The notes under the pieces: generated by a model | What the model saw: only the letters and a program-made list of their open reading frames with translations | The model's database searches: none | What the model was told of the DNA's origin: nothing | Made by a program: the position numbers and the translations under genes | Shown here: positions 1-7,544 of the stretch, in pieces | Numbering within the stretch: the first letter of the stretch is position 1 | Layout of the letters: every line of letters starts with the position of its first letter | DNA from: Bacteroidota bacterium | GTDB taxonomy: Bacteria; Bacteroidota; Bacteroidia; Chitinophagales; JADIYW01 | DNA: 13,645 nucleotides | NCBI GenBank assembly: GCA_016705125.1 | Contig: JADIYW010000005.1 | Span: 1 to 13,645 of the forward strand | Direction of reading: 5' to 3'

Positions 1-41
1 TTTTTGTAGTTTGATGTTTTTCTGTCTGTTGTAAAGTGTCG

Positions 42-1087
42 TTACTGTATAACAATTTTTTTGGTAAGAATTGTCTGTCCGTCATAAATTTTCACGATAT
101 AAATTCCGTTTGCCTGATTACTTAAATCAACTTCTGAAATTGGATTGAAAATGAAGATTTTGATAAATGATTTCTCCTTGCATATTATAAATTTCCCCAA
201 AGTAGATTCTTTCCAACCTCCAAACCCCTAACTTCAAATTGAATCTTCCCGTTTGTAGGATTTGGAAAAATCAAAAAATTCACTTTTGCATATTGTTTTC
301 AGCAACTGAAGTCAAAGTATTGCAATTTAGAGGTGCAGGGAAAGGATCACAATCACCCATTCCAAAATAACACGAGTTAACAAAACCAAGATAATCTACT
401 GAGCAATCAGGATTAACTTTAAATTTCCATATTCTAAAAGCGTCACATCCATCCATACAGTCCATATATTCAAAATAAAAATCATAATACCTTGTATTTC
501 CAATTATGTTATATGAAATTTTTCAGCAGCCCCAATTACGCTATTTGGTCTACTGAAAGCACCGGGTAGCATTTTATAGTAATAATCAGTGCAAATTTAT
601 TCCACGATGAATCTACTGACAATGTTGCAAAATTGCCAAACGACCATTTATAAAAATTAGTGATTTTTAAATTATATCTCGTAAGTATTGTATCCATATC
701 GGGATCTCCGGTAATTGTAATCAAATTTTGCCATGATTTTGTCCACGAACTTGTATCAACCTTTACAATAAAACCAACATAATCACCAGGCCAACCATTT
801 CTGTTTTGTACGCAATACAGATTAAAAACAGAATCTCTTTCTGATATTGATGTCGCATTAAAAATAGCTGCTAAGCCCTCTGAAATAGTGTCTATATATA
901 CTTGGGGTATTCTCACCAGAGCAGTGTCAGGACTTTGAAGATTAAAAAGTCGATTTGTCGCCAATTGTTTAATGTCTCGATCGTACTTATTTGCTAATAA
1001 TGGCGGAATGGTACAACTTGATGGAACTTGTGCCTCTATAATATTAAAAATAGAAATAAGCACGAATAATAGAAAGAATTGCTTCAT
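42..1087 (-). pseudogene. decayed secreted protein with T9SS C-terminal sorting domain
   Basis: The start at 1087 gives a clear Sec signal peptide (MKQFFLLFVLISIF..., predicted cleavage near EA|QV); an in-frame ATG 36 bp upstream adds only a basic leader. The reading then moves between frames about five times (near 590, 510, 282, 203 and 147), yet every piece joins sensibly: a segment containing YYYKMLPGAFSRPNSVIG, a Cys-rich segment (MDCMDGCDAFRIW, CYFGMGDCDPFP), and a C-terminal part with FPNPTNGKIQF, IYNMQGEIIY and ANGIYIVKIYDG, ending KKIVIQ at the stop at 42-44. The last part is the established type A sorting domain that sends proteins across the outer membrane through the type IX system. 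The function of the passenger region is not recognised. Many frame changes in about 1 kb, while neighbouring genes are intact, point to a pseudogene; indel sequencing errors are the alternative. Confidence 0.7.
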
Positions 1088-1123
1088 TTTTTTTTGTCTT
1101 TTTGTAAGTATTTTAAAAGTCAT

Positions 1124-1341
1124 ATTTATATAATAAGTTATAATTTCGCAATAAATATTTAGCCTTTTTAGTTTTTTTCTTGTGTGTTGTTGTTGTTAAA
1201 ATCTAGACTTAATGGCAGGTTATGAATAAAACGACTCATTGTCTTTTGGTAAAAAAGAACATAATCCCTTTTTGGTGTTTTGAAAAAAAAAAAAAAAATA
1301 AATTACCTCGATTCAAAAACACTTATATGTTAAGCGTATTT
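1124..1341. other. non-coding stretch with IS-end-like segment and cassette box
   Basis: No gene is seen here. At 1216-1262 lies a segment (CAGGTTATGAATAAAAC ... CTTTTGGTAAAAAAG) resembling two others at 5079-5131 and 9462-9520; the last precedes an IS1182-type transposase start, so this may be a remnant of the same IS end. A 16-base A tract follows near 1281. At 1322-1336 the box CTTATATGTTAAGCG matches the end of the cassette spacers seen further right and sits directly at the 3' end of the membrane protein gene. No convincing terminator was found. Confidence 0.4.
1322..1336 (-). repeat. TATATGTTA box, attC-like spacer end
   Basis: CTTATATGTTAAGCG is the same box that closes the spacers at 6711, 8183 and 10038. 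Read on the minus strand it is GCTTAACATATAAG, whose first seven bases fit the integron R'' consensus RYYYAAC exactly. It lies 5 bp beyond the stop of the minus-strand membrane protein gene, the expected place for an attC-type site. The large hairpin of the other copies is not evident here, so this copy is truncated or diverged. Confidence 0.4.
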
Positions 1342-1836
1342 TTAATCATCTTCGTCTTTTTCAGCGTTATTATTTTCTAATGCAGGATTGCTATTTCCAC
1401 TTCTGATTTCTGTGTGTCTTATTTCACCACCTGTTGTGCCTGTCTGTTTGGCAAAGAATAAAAGCACAAAAGCAAAAACCAATGTGCCAATTGAAATTAA
1501 GGAAGAAAAAGTTTTTTGTTTAAAGCTCGCCCAAAGTCCAAGTAAAGAAATGCCTCCTAGAATATAAGAAAGCATGGCGAATAATTCCGCCGCTTCTTCG
1601 TGGCTTTCTATGTCGTTTTCTGTAATTCCATTAATATTTTCTACCAATTCTTCTGCTCCTTCTCCTGTATTCATTGCAACTAATGAGGCTAAGGCGCCGA
1701 AAATAAAAATCATAAATGCCGTTCGTTTAACAGCTTCTGATTTCGAAATAAGACCTGTAATCATTACGATTACTCCCACGATAGGGAAAATGATGGGTAA
1801 ATGATTTACCACTAAATGCCAATGTGCTCCGTTCAT
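1342..1836 (-). CDS. small multi-pass membrane protein with N-terminal His motif
   Basis: A 164-aa protein with about four hydrophobic segments (roughly residues 14-30, 38-55, 87-103 and 110-128) and an acidic tail ending EKDEDD. The N-terminus MNGAHWHLVVNHLPIIFP puts His at positions 5, 7 and 12. This pattern recalls DUF2231-like inner-membrane proteins, in which conserved His residues may bind haem or metal; the assignment is by pattern only. The gene starts 18 bp after the stop of the VIT-type transporter on the same strand, so the two are probably co-transcribed, which fits a role in metal or redox handling at the inner membrane. Its stop is followed by a cassette-like TATATGTTA box. Confidence 0.7.
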   Translation of the reverse strand: MNGAHWHLVVNHLPIIFPIVGVIVMITGLISKSEAVKRTAFMIFIFGALASLVAMNTGEGAEELVENINGITENDIESHEEAAELFAMLSYILGGISLLGLWASFKQKTFSSLISIGTLVFAFVLLFFAKQTGTTGGEIRHTEIRSGNSNPALENNNAEKDEDD

Positions 1837-1854
1837 AATATTACTTTTAAAAAA

Positions 1855-2580
1855 TTAAACATTTACTCCAAAAAGGGAACCAACTAAGGCAGAAAGAACC
1901 ATTGCGATTGTTCCCCAAATTGTTATTCGCAAGATAGATTTTTTTATGCTAGAACCACCAGTTTTTGCAGCAGTAGTTCCCAAAATTATTAGAAAGATTG
2001 TCGTGAAACCATATAACCAATATTCCATTCCTTTCACTGGCGCAAAAAGAATTACTAAAAGTGGCAATACACCCCCAACTGTAAATGAGGCTCCAGATGC
2101 TAAGGCTGCTTGTATTGGATTTGCTTGACTTATTTCGTTAATGCCCAATTCATCTCTTATGTGTGCGCCCAAAACATCTTTTTCAGTCAATTCAATAGCT
2201 ACTTGCATTGCAGTTTCTTTTTTTAGTCCACGTTTCTCATAAATTTGAGCCAAAATGGTAAGTTCTTCCTTTGGCATTTCTTTAAGCTCTTTAATTTCTC
2301 TTTCTATGTCTGCCTTTTCGGTGTCGGTTTGTGAACTTACCGAAACATATTCACCTGCCGCCATTGATAAAGCACCAGCCACAAGTCCTGCCACTGTAGC
2401 TAAAATAATTGGCTCTCTTGTCGAACTTGCAGCTGCAACTCCAATAGCCAAACTTGAAATAGAAATTATTCCATCATTTGCACCTAGGACAGCAGCTCTC
2501 AACCAATTGCTTCTATGTATATAATGGCTGTCTAAATAATTGTCAATTGTAATCATTTTTTTGTTGTTGTCGGTTGTCAT
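1855..2580 (-). CDS. VIT1/CCC1-family Fe2+/Mn2+ transporter
   Basis: A 241-aa inner-membrane protein that fits the VIT/CCC1 family, which moves Fe2+ or Mn2+ out of the cytoplasm. The first membrane segment carries the family signature around residues 28-50 (LRAAVLGANDGIISISSLAIG), and the second has AGLVAGALSMAAGEYVSVSSQ with the conserved Gly/Ser/Glu pattern. A charged cytoplasmic middle part rich in Glu and Lys (about 86-145) corresponds to the metal-binding helical domain of the family, followed by three more hydrophobic segments up to the C-terminus. The length is normal for bacterial members. The first ATG gives MTTDNNKK; the ATG at residue 9 is an alternative start. It sits between the flavoprotein fragment and the small membrane protein on the same strand. 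Confidence 0.9.
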   Translation of the reverse strand: MTTDNNKKMITIDNYLDSHYIHRSNWLRAAVLGANDGIISISSLAIGVAAASSTREPIILATVAGLVAGALSMAAGEYVSVSSQTDTEKADIEREIKELKEMPKEELTILAQIYEKRGLKKETAMQVAIELTEKDVLGAHIRDELGINEISQANPIQAALASGASFTVGGVLPLLVILFAPVKGMEYWLYGFTTIFLIILGTTAAKTGGSSIKKSILRITIWGTIAMVLSALVGSLFGVNV

Positions 2581-2663
2581 AAAACTCTGTCTAACTTGTT
2601 AATATATGCTATGGGGTAGGTTTTATTTTTAAAATGATTGTATCCCTTTTTCTTTAGAAACTG

Positions 2664-2873
2664 TCAATTGGGAATAAATTCTTTAATAGACGTTATGATA
2701 TCCTCGGGTGTATAGATATCGAAAGGAAGAAAAAGATACCCTGGCTGGTAATGATGTTCCTCTTTTTCGTCTATAATTGTTATTCCGCAGTCTTTAACAG
2801 TAAGATAATGATTGAGGTGATTTGCCAGCATGGTACCAGCTGTACCCGCTCCCAAGATTACTATGTTTTTCAT
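2664..2873 (-). pseudogene. N-terminal fragment of sulfide:quinone oxidoreductase-like flavoprotein
   Basis: The 69 residues begin MKNIVILGAGTAGTMLANHL, a Rossmann beta-alpha-beta fold with the GxGxxG dinucleotide signature at residues 8-13, then a strand ending in IIDEKEEHHYQPGYLF, typical of sulfide:quinone oxidoreductases and related NAD(P)/FAD-dependent oxidoreductases. Full-length relatives have about 370-430 residues, so more than 80 percent is missing. The frame stops after KEFIPN, and no continuation is seen in the other frames of the 83 bp before the VIT gene, so this looks like a deletion rather than one frameshift. The remaining N-terminus lacks the Cys residues and the quinone-binding part needed for catalysis. 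Confidence 0.75.
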
Positions 2874-2949
2874 GAAATATGCATTAATAATTTTAAAGTT
2901 AACTAGATTATTTATACAAATTATCTGTTCTGGATTTTCACTAAAATAT

Positions 2950-3090
2950 TTATTTTGTTTTATGTTGTATCAAAAAATCACTACAAGACTGTAGATTAGG
3001 TTCTAAATCAATCCATTCCAATTCTCCATCACTCTTAACTATATATGAGCAGCACGATAAATTCTTATCTACAAATTGTTTGTCTTCCAT
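2950..3090 (-). CDS. 46-aa Cys-containing hypothetical protein
   Basis: A short intact frame, MEDKQFVDKNLSCCSY... to ...SDFLIQHKTK, with an adjacent Cys pair at residues 13-14 and a third Cys at 36. No signal peptide or membrane segment is present, so it should be cytoplasmic. The family is not recognised; three Cys in 46 residues suggest metal or sulfur binding, which is inference only. It lies upstream of the sulfide:quinone oxidoreductase fragment on the same strand (76 bp gap) and directly behind a promoter-like sequence with an inverted-repeat operator, making it the probable first gene of the group. A plausible -7 element and the absence of competing frames support it being real, but it is short. 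Confidence 0.5.
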   Translation of the reverse strand: MEDKQFVDKNLSCCSYIVKSDGELEWIDLEPNLQSCSDFLIQHKTK

Positions 3091-3108
3091 ATTCTCTAAA
3101 TGACAATA

Positions 3109-3152
3109 CTAAGATACAGTAATAACCATTAATAAACAGCAACTTTTGTTAC
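3109..3152 (-). promoter_or_regulatory. probable promoter with Crp/Fnr-like operator for the sulfide/metal gene group
   Basis: On the minus strand TATCTTAG (3109-3116) resembles the Bacteroidota -7 element TAnnTTTG with one mismatch. Upstream lies GTAAC-AAAA-GTTGC (3139-3152), an imperfect inverted repeat. If transcription starts near 3104, the repeat is centred about 41 bp upstream, the usual place for a class II activator of the Crp/Fnr family. There is no good TTG -33 element, which would fit activator dependence. The assignment is by spacing and symmetry only. Confidence 0.35.
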
Positions 3153-3450
3153 ATAAGGAACCCTTTTTTACATAATATTACACTGCACTTATTAAATCGC
3201 TTTTACAGGGCTTGGAGAAATAAATCAAAATAGAACCCAACCCATCGGGAAACATTTTAACCATTCAACTAAATAAGTTAATTGAAGGGGAAAGCTCTCT
3301 TTTTATCACCAAAACAAAAAATTAAAAAACAAAAGTCCTTTTAACCAAAAATATCAATAAAAGTACCCAAATTGGGGTTTGGTCTTATGCCCTTTAAATC
3401 CAATTTTGCCTTACAGGAAAAGCCTTTAAAGCTTGTTTTTTGTCAAAATT
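3153..3450. other. gene-free stretch between divergent remnants
   Basis: Apart from the short plus-strand fragment at 3224-3325 described separately, no coding or RNA gene is seen. At 3381-3435 CCCTTTAAA and CCTTTAAAGC form a loose inverted repeat reminiscent of the stem of the cassette spacers and lie next to the 3' end of the esterase gene, but the TATATGTTA box is lacking, so this is at best a degenerate spacer. Confidence 0.3.
3224..3325 (+). pseudogene. fragment resembling a T9SS sorting domain
   Basis: A 33-residue open stretch, IKIEPNPSGNILTIQLN then KLIEGESSLFITKTKN and a stop, follows directly after a stop codon and has no start. The pattern (I/Y)xPNPxxxxLxI is the first half of the type IX sorting domain, and the length to the stop is too short for a complete domain. 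It is the only coding-like signal on the plus strand in the left half of the window and is probably the torn end of a secreted-protein gene. A chance match is possible in so short a piece. Confidence 0.35.
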
Positions 3451-4266
3451 TTATGGCTTTACAAATGTCCATATTATTGCTTTTTCTTTTGTTGCTCTAA
3501 AAATTGTATTGTGTTGTTCTTTTGGTTCTGGTGAATAAGTCCATTTTATATTTTGGTAATTCCCAGAATTAAATAATTCGGCTAAATCGTTTGTGTATAT
3601 CGAAATATCTTCTGCACTCGAACCCGCAAACCAAATTCTTTTTTCAGCATTCGAAAATTTCGCTAAATGATCTTTTGCTGTTCTTACCAAATAGTGGTTA
3701 TTCCACCACAATGAAGGATCAAATGCAATATAGTTGTCAAACATATCAGGCTCAAGAAAAAAAGTCTCTACCACAAAAAGCCCTGACAAGGATTCGCCTA
3801 TTATACTTTTTTCATTTGTTGTTCGGTATCGCTTATTTATTTCAGGGAAAAGTTCTTCTTTTATAAATGCTCTAAATTTTTCGGAACCACCAACAATTGG
3901 CGCAATTGCTTTGTCTTCTTCAATTTCAGTTGATCCTGTTAAATCTCTTCTTCGTTGTGTATTTGCAATACCCACCAAAATCATAGGAGGAATACTTTTA
4001 GCTTTTATAAGCTTAGCAAGTGTATTTGCAACATGCGGAAAATCTTCCTCAATTATTCCACCATCTGCCATATACATTACTGGCAAAGGTGCAGTATTTG
4101 TTTTATATTCCGGTGGTGTCCAAACATTTATATTTCTTGTCTCACCAACTTGTATTGATTCAATTTTAAACTCATCATGCACTGGAATTGGGTCTTTCTT
4201 TAGCAAGGTATTGGAACAACCTAAAAAAAGAATCGACAATAATACATTGAAATAAATAAACTTCAT
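3451..4266 (-). CDS. secreted esterase lipoprotein (enterochelin-esterase/Fes-like fold)
   Basis: A 271-aa alpha/beta-hydrolase of the 'putative esterase' family that includes enterochelin esterase-like enzymes. The N-terminus has a lipoprotein signal peptide with lipobox LFLGC (Cys17), so the mature enzyme should be anchored in the cell envelope. The core begins with NVWTPPEYKTN... and PVMYMADGG (oxyanion-side strand), the nucleophile elbow is GESLSG with Ser159, AFDPSLWW follows the elbow as in the family, and His252 in KEQHNTIF is the likely catalytic base; the acid is probably Asp220 or a neighbour. The substrate cannot be told from sequence. Gene and length look intact. It stands alone, with no neighbour on the same strand within 240 bp. 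Confidence 0.85.
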   Translation of the reverse strand: MKFIYFNVLLSILFLGCSNTLLKKDPIPVHDEFKIESIQVGETRNINVWTPPEYKTNTAPLPVMYMADGGIIEEDFPHVANTLAKLIKAKSIPPMILVGIANTQRRRDLTGSTEIEEDKAIAPIVGGSEKFRAFIKEELFPEINKRYRTTNEKSIIGESLSGLFVVETFFLEPDMFDNYIAFDPSLWWNNHYLVRTAKDHLAKFSNAEKRIWFAGSSAEDISIYTNDLAELFNSGNYQNIKWTYSPEPKEQHNTIFRATKEKAIIWTFVKP

Positions 4267-4510
4267 CCTTTCTATTTTCTAATAGTGATTTTTAAAAATT
4301 ATTGACAACTACAGTCAATCTTTTAGAATGAAAATGGTTGTAAAAAAAGGTTTTAAAATATTTGGTAAAATTAAAACATTTTTGAATTTTATCTAGTTTT
4401 TGCAACTTAAAAATGGAATTTATTTTAGGGCTTAAAAGCGAGCAAAAACGTTTTTTTTATAGAGTGAAAATTGGTTTGTATTTTATAGTGTGCTACTCTT
4501 CAATGCAATA
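4267..4510. other. gene-free stretch with degenerate spacer features
   Basis: No gene is seen in this stretch between the esterase start and the acetyltransferase stop. Part of it (4336-4380, GGTTGTAAAAAAAGG ... TTTGGTAAAATT) weakly resembles the IS-end-like segments at 5079 and 9462. At 4427-4446 TAGGGCTTAAAAGCGAGC recalls the TAGGGCTTCGCTTC start of the cassette spacers at 6631, 8108, 9964 and 13584, and TATAGTGTGCT occurs near 4486 where the other spacers carry TATATGTTA. It is therefore read as a diverged spacer, with low certainty. Confidence 0.25.
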
Positions 4511-4996
4511 TTAAAACAGTTTATAAATATATTCTTCTATTTCCATTTGTCTAGCATTTGCAAAACCTTTATCAACGCTTATTTTTTCAAAACCGCATTT
4601 TTGCAATACTTTTTGTGAACCAAAATTGTCGAATGCGACCCGACCAAAAATTGGCCTTATTGTTTCAATGGCAAGAAATTCATTTAGCGCTTTTGTAGCA
4701 ATCCCTTTTCCCCAAAATTCCCTGTCAATCCAGTAGGTAATTTCTGCGCTGTCATCCATAACAAACTTAGCAATACTTCCAACAATGATATTGTCCAGAA
4801 GAATGGTTTGATTATTTACGGTAGGGTCGTTTAACAACTTTTTGTATTTATTTATATATGTAGTTTTGTTAGTTGGGTCTTCTGGCATAAATGCAGCTAA
4901 ATATCCACCTTCTTTGTCTAGTTGAAATTGAAATAAAGTGTCCAAGTCTTCCACCTCCGTTAACCTAAGTTTTATGTCAATTTTGAAGTTTGTCAT
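4511..4996 (-). CDS. GNAT-family N-acetyltransferase (RimJ/RimL-like)
   Basis: A 161-aa GNAT protein that would transfer the acetyl group of acetyl-CoA to an amine. The N-terminal strand IKLRLTEVEDLDTLFQFQ is followed by IVGSIAKFVMDDSAEITYWIDREFWGKGIATKALNEFL; the segment REFWGKGIA matches the acetyl-CoA pyrophosphate-binding signature (Q/R-x-x-G-x-G/A). The closing part, ATIRP-like IETIRPIFGRVAFDNFGSQKVLQKCGFE, is typical of the RimJ/RimL branch, where the Asn/Ser-rich helix and the GF turn follow motif A. The substrate is unknown. The gene stands alone with about 220 bp on each side, consistent with a single-gene module. Confidence 0.88.
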   Translation of the reverse strand: MTNFKIDIKLRLTEVEDLDTLFQFQLDKEGGYLAAFMPEDPTNKTTYINKYKKLLNDPTVNNQTILLDNIIVGSIAKFVMDDSAEITYWIDREFWGKGIATKALNEFLAIETIRPIFGRVAFDNFGSQKVLQKCGFEKISVDKGFANARQMEIEEYIYKLF

Positions 4997-5078
4997 TGCT
5001 GATATTACATTTAGATTTATTTTATGTTTGGGTTTTCACAAAATGAATTATAAAGTCAAATTCCAACTATTGTTGTGA

Positions 5079-5131
5079 CTGGTAGTGAAAAAAGCCCCGC
5101 CATCTTTTGGTAAAAATAGGATAATTTAGAA
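5079..5131. repeat. IS1182-end-like remnant
   Basis: The segment CTGGTAGTGAAAAAAG ... CATCTTTTGGTAAAAATAGG closely parallels 9462-9520, which lies just ahead of an IS1182-type transposase start. Here no transposase sequence follows, so it is a solo end remnant or a shared promoter-like sequence. A loose inverted repeat (AAATAAG near 5158, CTTATTT near 5190) follows before the next gene's stop, but it lacks the shape of a strong terminator. Confidence 0.35.
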
Positions 5132-5216
5132 TACCTTTTTTAATGCTTTTTTTTTAAAAATAAGAAATTAATCTCCTTGCTTCATCAAGCCTTATTTCTA
5201 ACTTACTTTACTTTTT

Positions 5217-6428
5217 TTATTCGTGAATTGGTTCTTGTAAATTGAAATATTCACTCTTTGTTTTGTCTAATGTATTTGATATTTTTTTGAGATTTTCTAC
5301 TGTCGGTTTCAAATCTATAAACTTGTCAATGATTGTTCTGTGTCGGTAAATTATAAAGGTGTTTTCAACGTTTGGATTTATTTTATTGAGATTTACCTCA
5401 CTTTCGGTATCTTTCATTGAGGGCACAAAAGTTAAGGCAATATTTTTTAAGTTGAGTTCAATTCCAATATTTTCTAATTCCTTTTGTCGGGTGTCTTTGT
5501 TATAATCTTTTTCATTTCCATAAACAAAATAGGCTTTTAAATATTTATTTCTTTTTATACTTTCTTTTTCTAGAAAAGTAAGCCACTTTTTGATGTCGTT
5601 CCAATTGGGATTGTTTCCAACAAAGTAAACTATTCCATGAAACCGGCCATATTTACAAACTGGGCAAGTTCTTGTTCCTTCGTCAGGACCAAAGGCGTGA
5701 AATGGAATAAAAGATGGATTGTCTTCTCCTATTTCAAGCCCTGATTGCTTTTCCGATTTAATCGTTTCTGGGTAATTTGGGATATTTAGCCCTAAAATAA
5801 TATTATGCTCAGCAATTTGTATTTCACTAGATATTAAAACCCTCAAAACGCCACTACCACCACGATTTTCAAGTGCTTTTCTTTTTTCTCCTGTCAATAA
5901 TTTGTCATCATCAAAAACAAATTCGTCAATATAGTATTCATCCTCAATATTGGGTTCTTTGATAGAAGTATGAATATGAGCTGGTATATTTTCATTTGGG
6001 TAAGGCGCTGGTTTGATTGTGTAAATGGAGTATTTACCATTTTCATCTGTCTTCACCCATCCTCGAATGTGTCCGTGTTGTTTGGCCTTTTCATCCATTC
6101 CCTGTTTTGGTGAATAGTAACCGTTTTGGTCTGTTTGCCAATAATAAATTATAACATTTGGTGCAGGAGTTCTTCCGTCAAGGTTAAAGACAGTTCCTGT
6201 AATTAATAATTTCTGTCCTTTTTCGGCCCAACCAGCACTGGTGTCCGCTGATTTAATATTTGTAGGCATACCAACAAACATAATTTCGCAACCATCGCAA
6301 CCTCCACCTACAAGTAGTTTTGTATTTGATTTTTTTTGTGTTGTAGAATTGCTTTTAGACAAGCCATTACAACTTGTCAAAAGATTGATTAAGGAAACAA
6401 AAATTACAAGTTTAATTTGTCTGTTCAT
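5217..6428 (-). CDS. lipoprotein fusing an intradiol dioxygenase domain to a thioredoxin-like CPVC domain
   Basis: With the start at 6428 the protein has 403 residues and a lipoprotein signal ending LLTSC (Cys20); the longer frame from 6488 is rejected because its first codon overlaps the -33 element and hides the signal peptide. A CDGC pair follows at 44-47. Residues about 70-225 form an intradiol-dioxygenase/transthyretin-like barrel, with likely Fe(III) ligands Tyr105 (GYYSP), Tyr143 (APYP), His151 and His153 (PAHIHT). The Arg that precedes PAHIH in protocatechuate 3,4-dioxygenase is absent. Residues about 240-380 are thioredoxin-like, with CPVC at 255-258 after DEGTRT. Known members of the barrel family open aromatic rings of catechols; here the substrate is unknown and the location should be periplasmic or outer-membrane. 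The gene has its own good promoter. Confidence 0.85.
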   Translation of the reverse strand: MNRQIKLVIFVSLINLLTSCNGLSKSNSTTQKKSNTKLLVGGGCDGCEIMFVGMPTNIKSADTSAGWAEKGQKLLITGTVFNLDGRTPAPNVIIYYWQTDQNGYYSPKQGMDEKAKQHGHIRGWVKTDENGKYSIYTIKPAPYPNENIPAHIHTSIKEPNIEDEYYIDEFVFDDDKLLTGEKRKALENRGGSGVLRVLISSEIQIAEHNIILGLNIPNYPETIKSEKQSGLEIGEDNPSFIPFHAFGPDEGTRTCPVCKYGRFHGIVYFVGNNPNWNDIKKWLTFLEKESIKRNKYLKAYFVYGNEKDYNKDTRQKELENIGIELNLKNIALTFVPSMKDTESEVNLNKINPNVENTFIIYRHRTIIDKFIDLKPTVENLKKISNTLDKTKSEYFNLQEPIHE

Positions 6429-6458
6429 AGCTTTAATGCTTTTTATTTTGGGCATTGA

Positions 6459-6489
6459 CAAATATAATTTTATATGAATATAAATCAAT
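6459..6489 (-). promoter_or_regulatory. Bacteroidota-type promoter of the dioxygenase fusion gene
   Basis: On the minus strand ATTG (6486-6489) is followed after exactly 19 bp by TATATTTG (6459-6466), a full match to the -33/-7 consensus TTTG-N19-TAnnTTTG apart from one base. The expected transcript starts near 6452-6455, about 25 bases before the chosen ATG at 6428, and this decides the start codon. Confidence 0.7.
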
Positions 6490-6615
6490 TGTATTCAAAA
6501 TTCAAGTCTTGATTAGTAAATGTAAAAATATCAATTTGTATTTGAAATCTTTTTTTTATTTCGAGTTATACTAACTAGAATAAAATAGAAGGATTATTTT
6601 ATTGAATATTTATTT

Positions 6616-6711
6616 CTAAACGACGATTAATAGGGCTTAGCTTAAAGGGCAGTTTAAAAGGCAATAACGCCCAAAAAGGCGGTTCAGGGTTTAAACCCTA
6701 TATGTTGTGTG
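6616..6711 (-). repeat. cassette spacer copy B, attC-like hairpin
   Basis: This spacer has the same layout as those at 8091 and 9947 but a different sequence: TAGGGCTT, then an outer stem (GTTTAAA at 6652-6658 with TTTAAAC at 6690-6696), an inner stem AACGCC / GGCGGTT with loop CAAAAA, then CCTATATGTTGTG. The stem is kept although its bases differ, which suggests structure matters. It ends 7 bp from the stop of the TPR gene, on the gene's 3' side, as attC sites do. Confidence 0.5.
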
Positions 6712-6717
6712 CAGGCT

Positions 6718-7323
6718 TTATTTACAGGTAGATTCTATTTCTTTCTCGGCATCGGTGTCTCCCAAAGTCTTTGCCATTTCTAAAGAGATACAAGCACTGT
6801 CTTTGTTTCCGATTTTTGAAAATGCAATTCCTTTTTTGAAATATGCTCTTGCATCTTTGTTGTCGACAGAAATTACTATGTTGTAATTTTTTATTGCTTC
6901 GTCAAATCTATTTAGTTCTCTCAAAGACTCTGCTTTGTTGAAATATGCAACTGCGGGATAGTCCGTACCCTTTTCAATAACTTTATTAAAGTCAGACAAA
7001 GCTCTTTCATAGTCTTTTGTAACAAGGTAAATCGTACCTCTGTCATTATAGCCAACAGAAGAATCTGGTCTCAACTCAATAACCTTATTTGCTCTTTTTA
7101 ATGCTTTGTCGTTATAGCCCATATTCAGCGCACAATAATATGAACCTCTTAAAGCGTCTAAATTATTATTATCAGCGAATAAGGCATCATCAAATTCTAA
7201 GGCTGCATTGAAATAATCTCCTTGAGACATAAGTTTTGTGCCTTCAGCAACATGGTCTTTGTTTATGCTTACTTCGCAAGATGTCAAGAAGGTTAAGATA
7301 ACTGTGGTTATTAGTGTTCTCAT
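6718..7323 (-). CDS. TPR-repeat lipoprotein
   Basis: A 201-aa protein with a lipoprotein signal peptide ending FLTSC (Cys16), then about four to five tetratricopeptide repeats from residue 24 on. Each has the usual A-x-x-x-G-x-x-Y/F-x-x-A pattern, for example LMSQGDYFNAALEFDDAL, YLVTKDYERALSDFNKVI and LRELNRFDEAIKNYNIVI. TPR proteins act as protein-protein scaffolds, so this one probably works in the periplasm or on a membrane face, partner unknown. The gene is a lone module: the stop is close to an attC-like spacer, and upstream lies a 221-bp gene-free leader. No frameshift or missing repeat core is evident. Confidence 0.87.
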   Translation of the reverse strand: MRTLITTVILTFLTSCEVSINKDHVAEGTKLMSQGDYFNAALEFDDALFADNNNLDALRGSYYCALNMGYNDKALKRANKVIELRPDSSVGYNDRGTIYLVTKDYERALSDFNKVIEKGTDYPAVAYFNKAESLRELNRFDEAIKNYNIVISVDNKDARAYFKKGIAFSKIGNKDSACISLEMAKTLGDTDAEKEIESTCK

Positions 7324-7544
7324 TATATTAATTTGTTTTGGATTTCAGAGAGAGTCCAATTGGCTTGCAGCCGACGGGCAGCATATTAACGAAGTTGCGA
7401 TAAATATTCAGTAATATTGTTAACACGCATTTGTGCGAAGTTTAGGCTAGTAATTTCCATGAAAAATAATTTTTTGGCTATTTTGTAAATTTACGATTTC
7501 CGAAGTAATATAATAAATTAATTGTTTCTTAATTGTCTAAAAAG
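7324..7544. other. gene-free leader between TPR and acetyltransferase genes
   Basis: No gene is seen. The stretch contains a short perfect hairpin CGCA-TTTG-TGCG (7426-7437), a repeated ACTTCG-type word on the minus strand (within 7389-7400 and 7432-7443), the palindrome GTTAAC near 7419, and TTAAC/GTTAA arms around a TATT-CAGT-AATA core (7386-7424). Together these could be a second, differently built recombination site or the promoter region of the TPR module. No clear -33/-7 pair was found. Confidence 0.3.

Noticed and set aside
6429..6488. Longer N-terminus for the dioxygenase fusion, starting at 6488
   Set aside because: The extra codons overlap the -33 and -7 elements and would bury the lipoprotein signal peptide.
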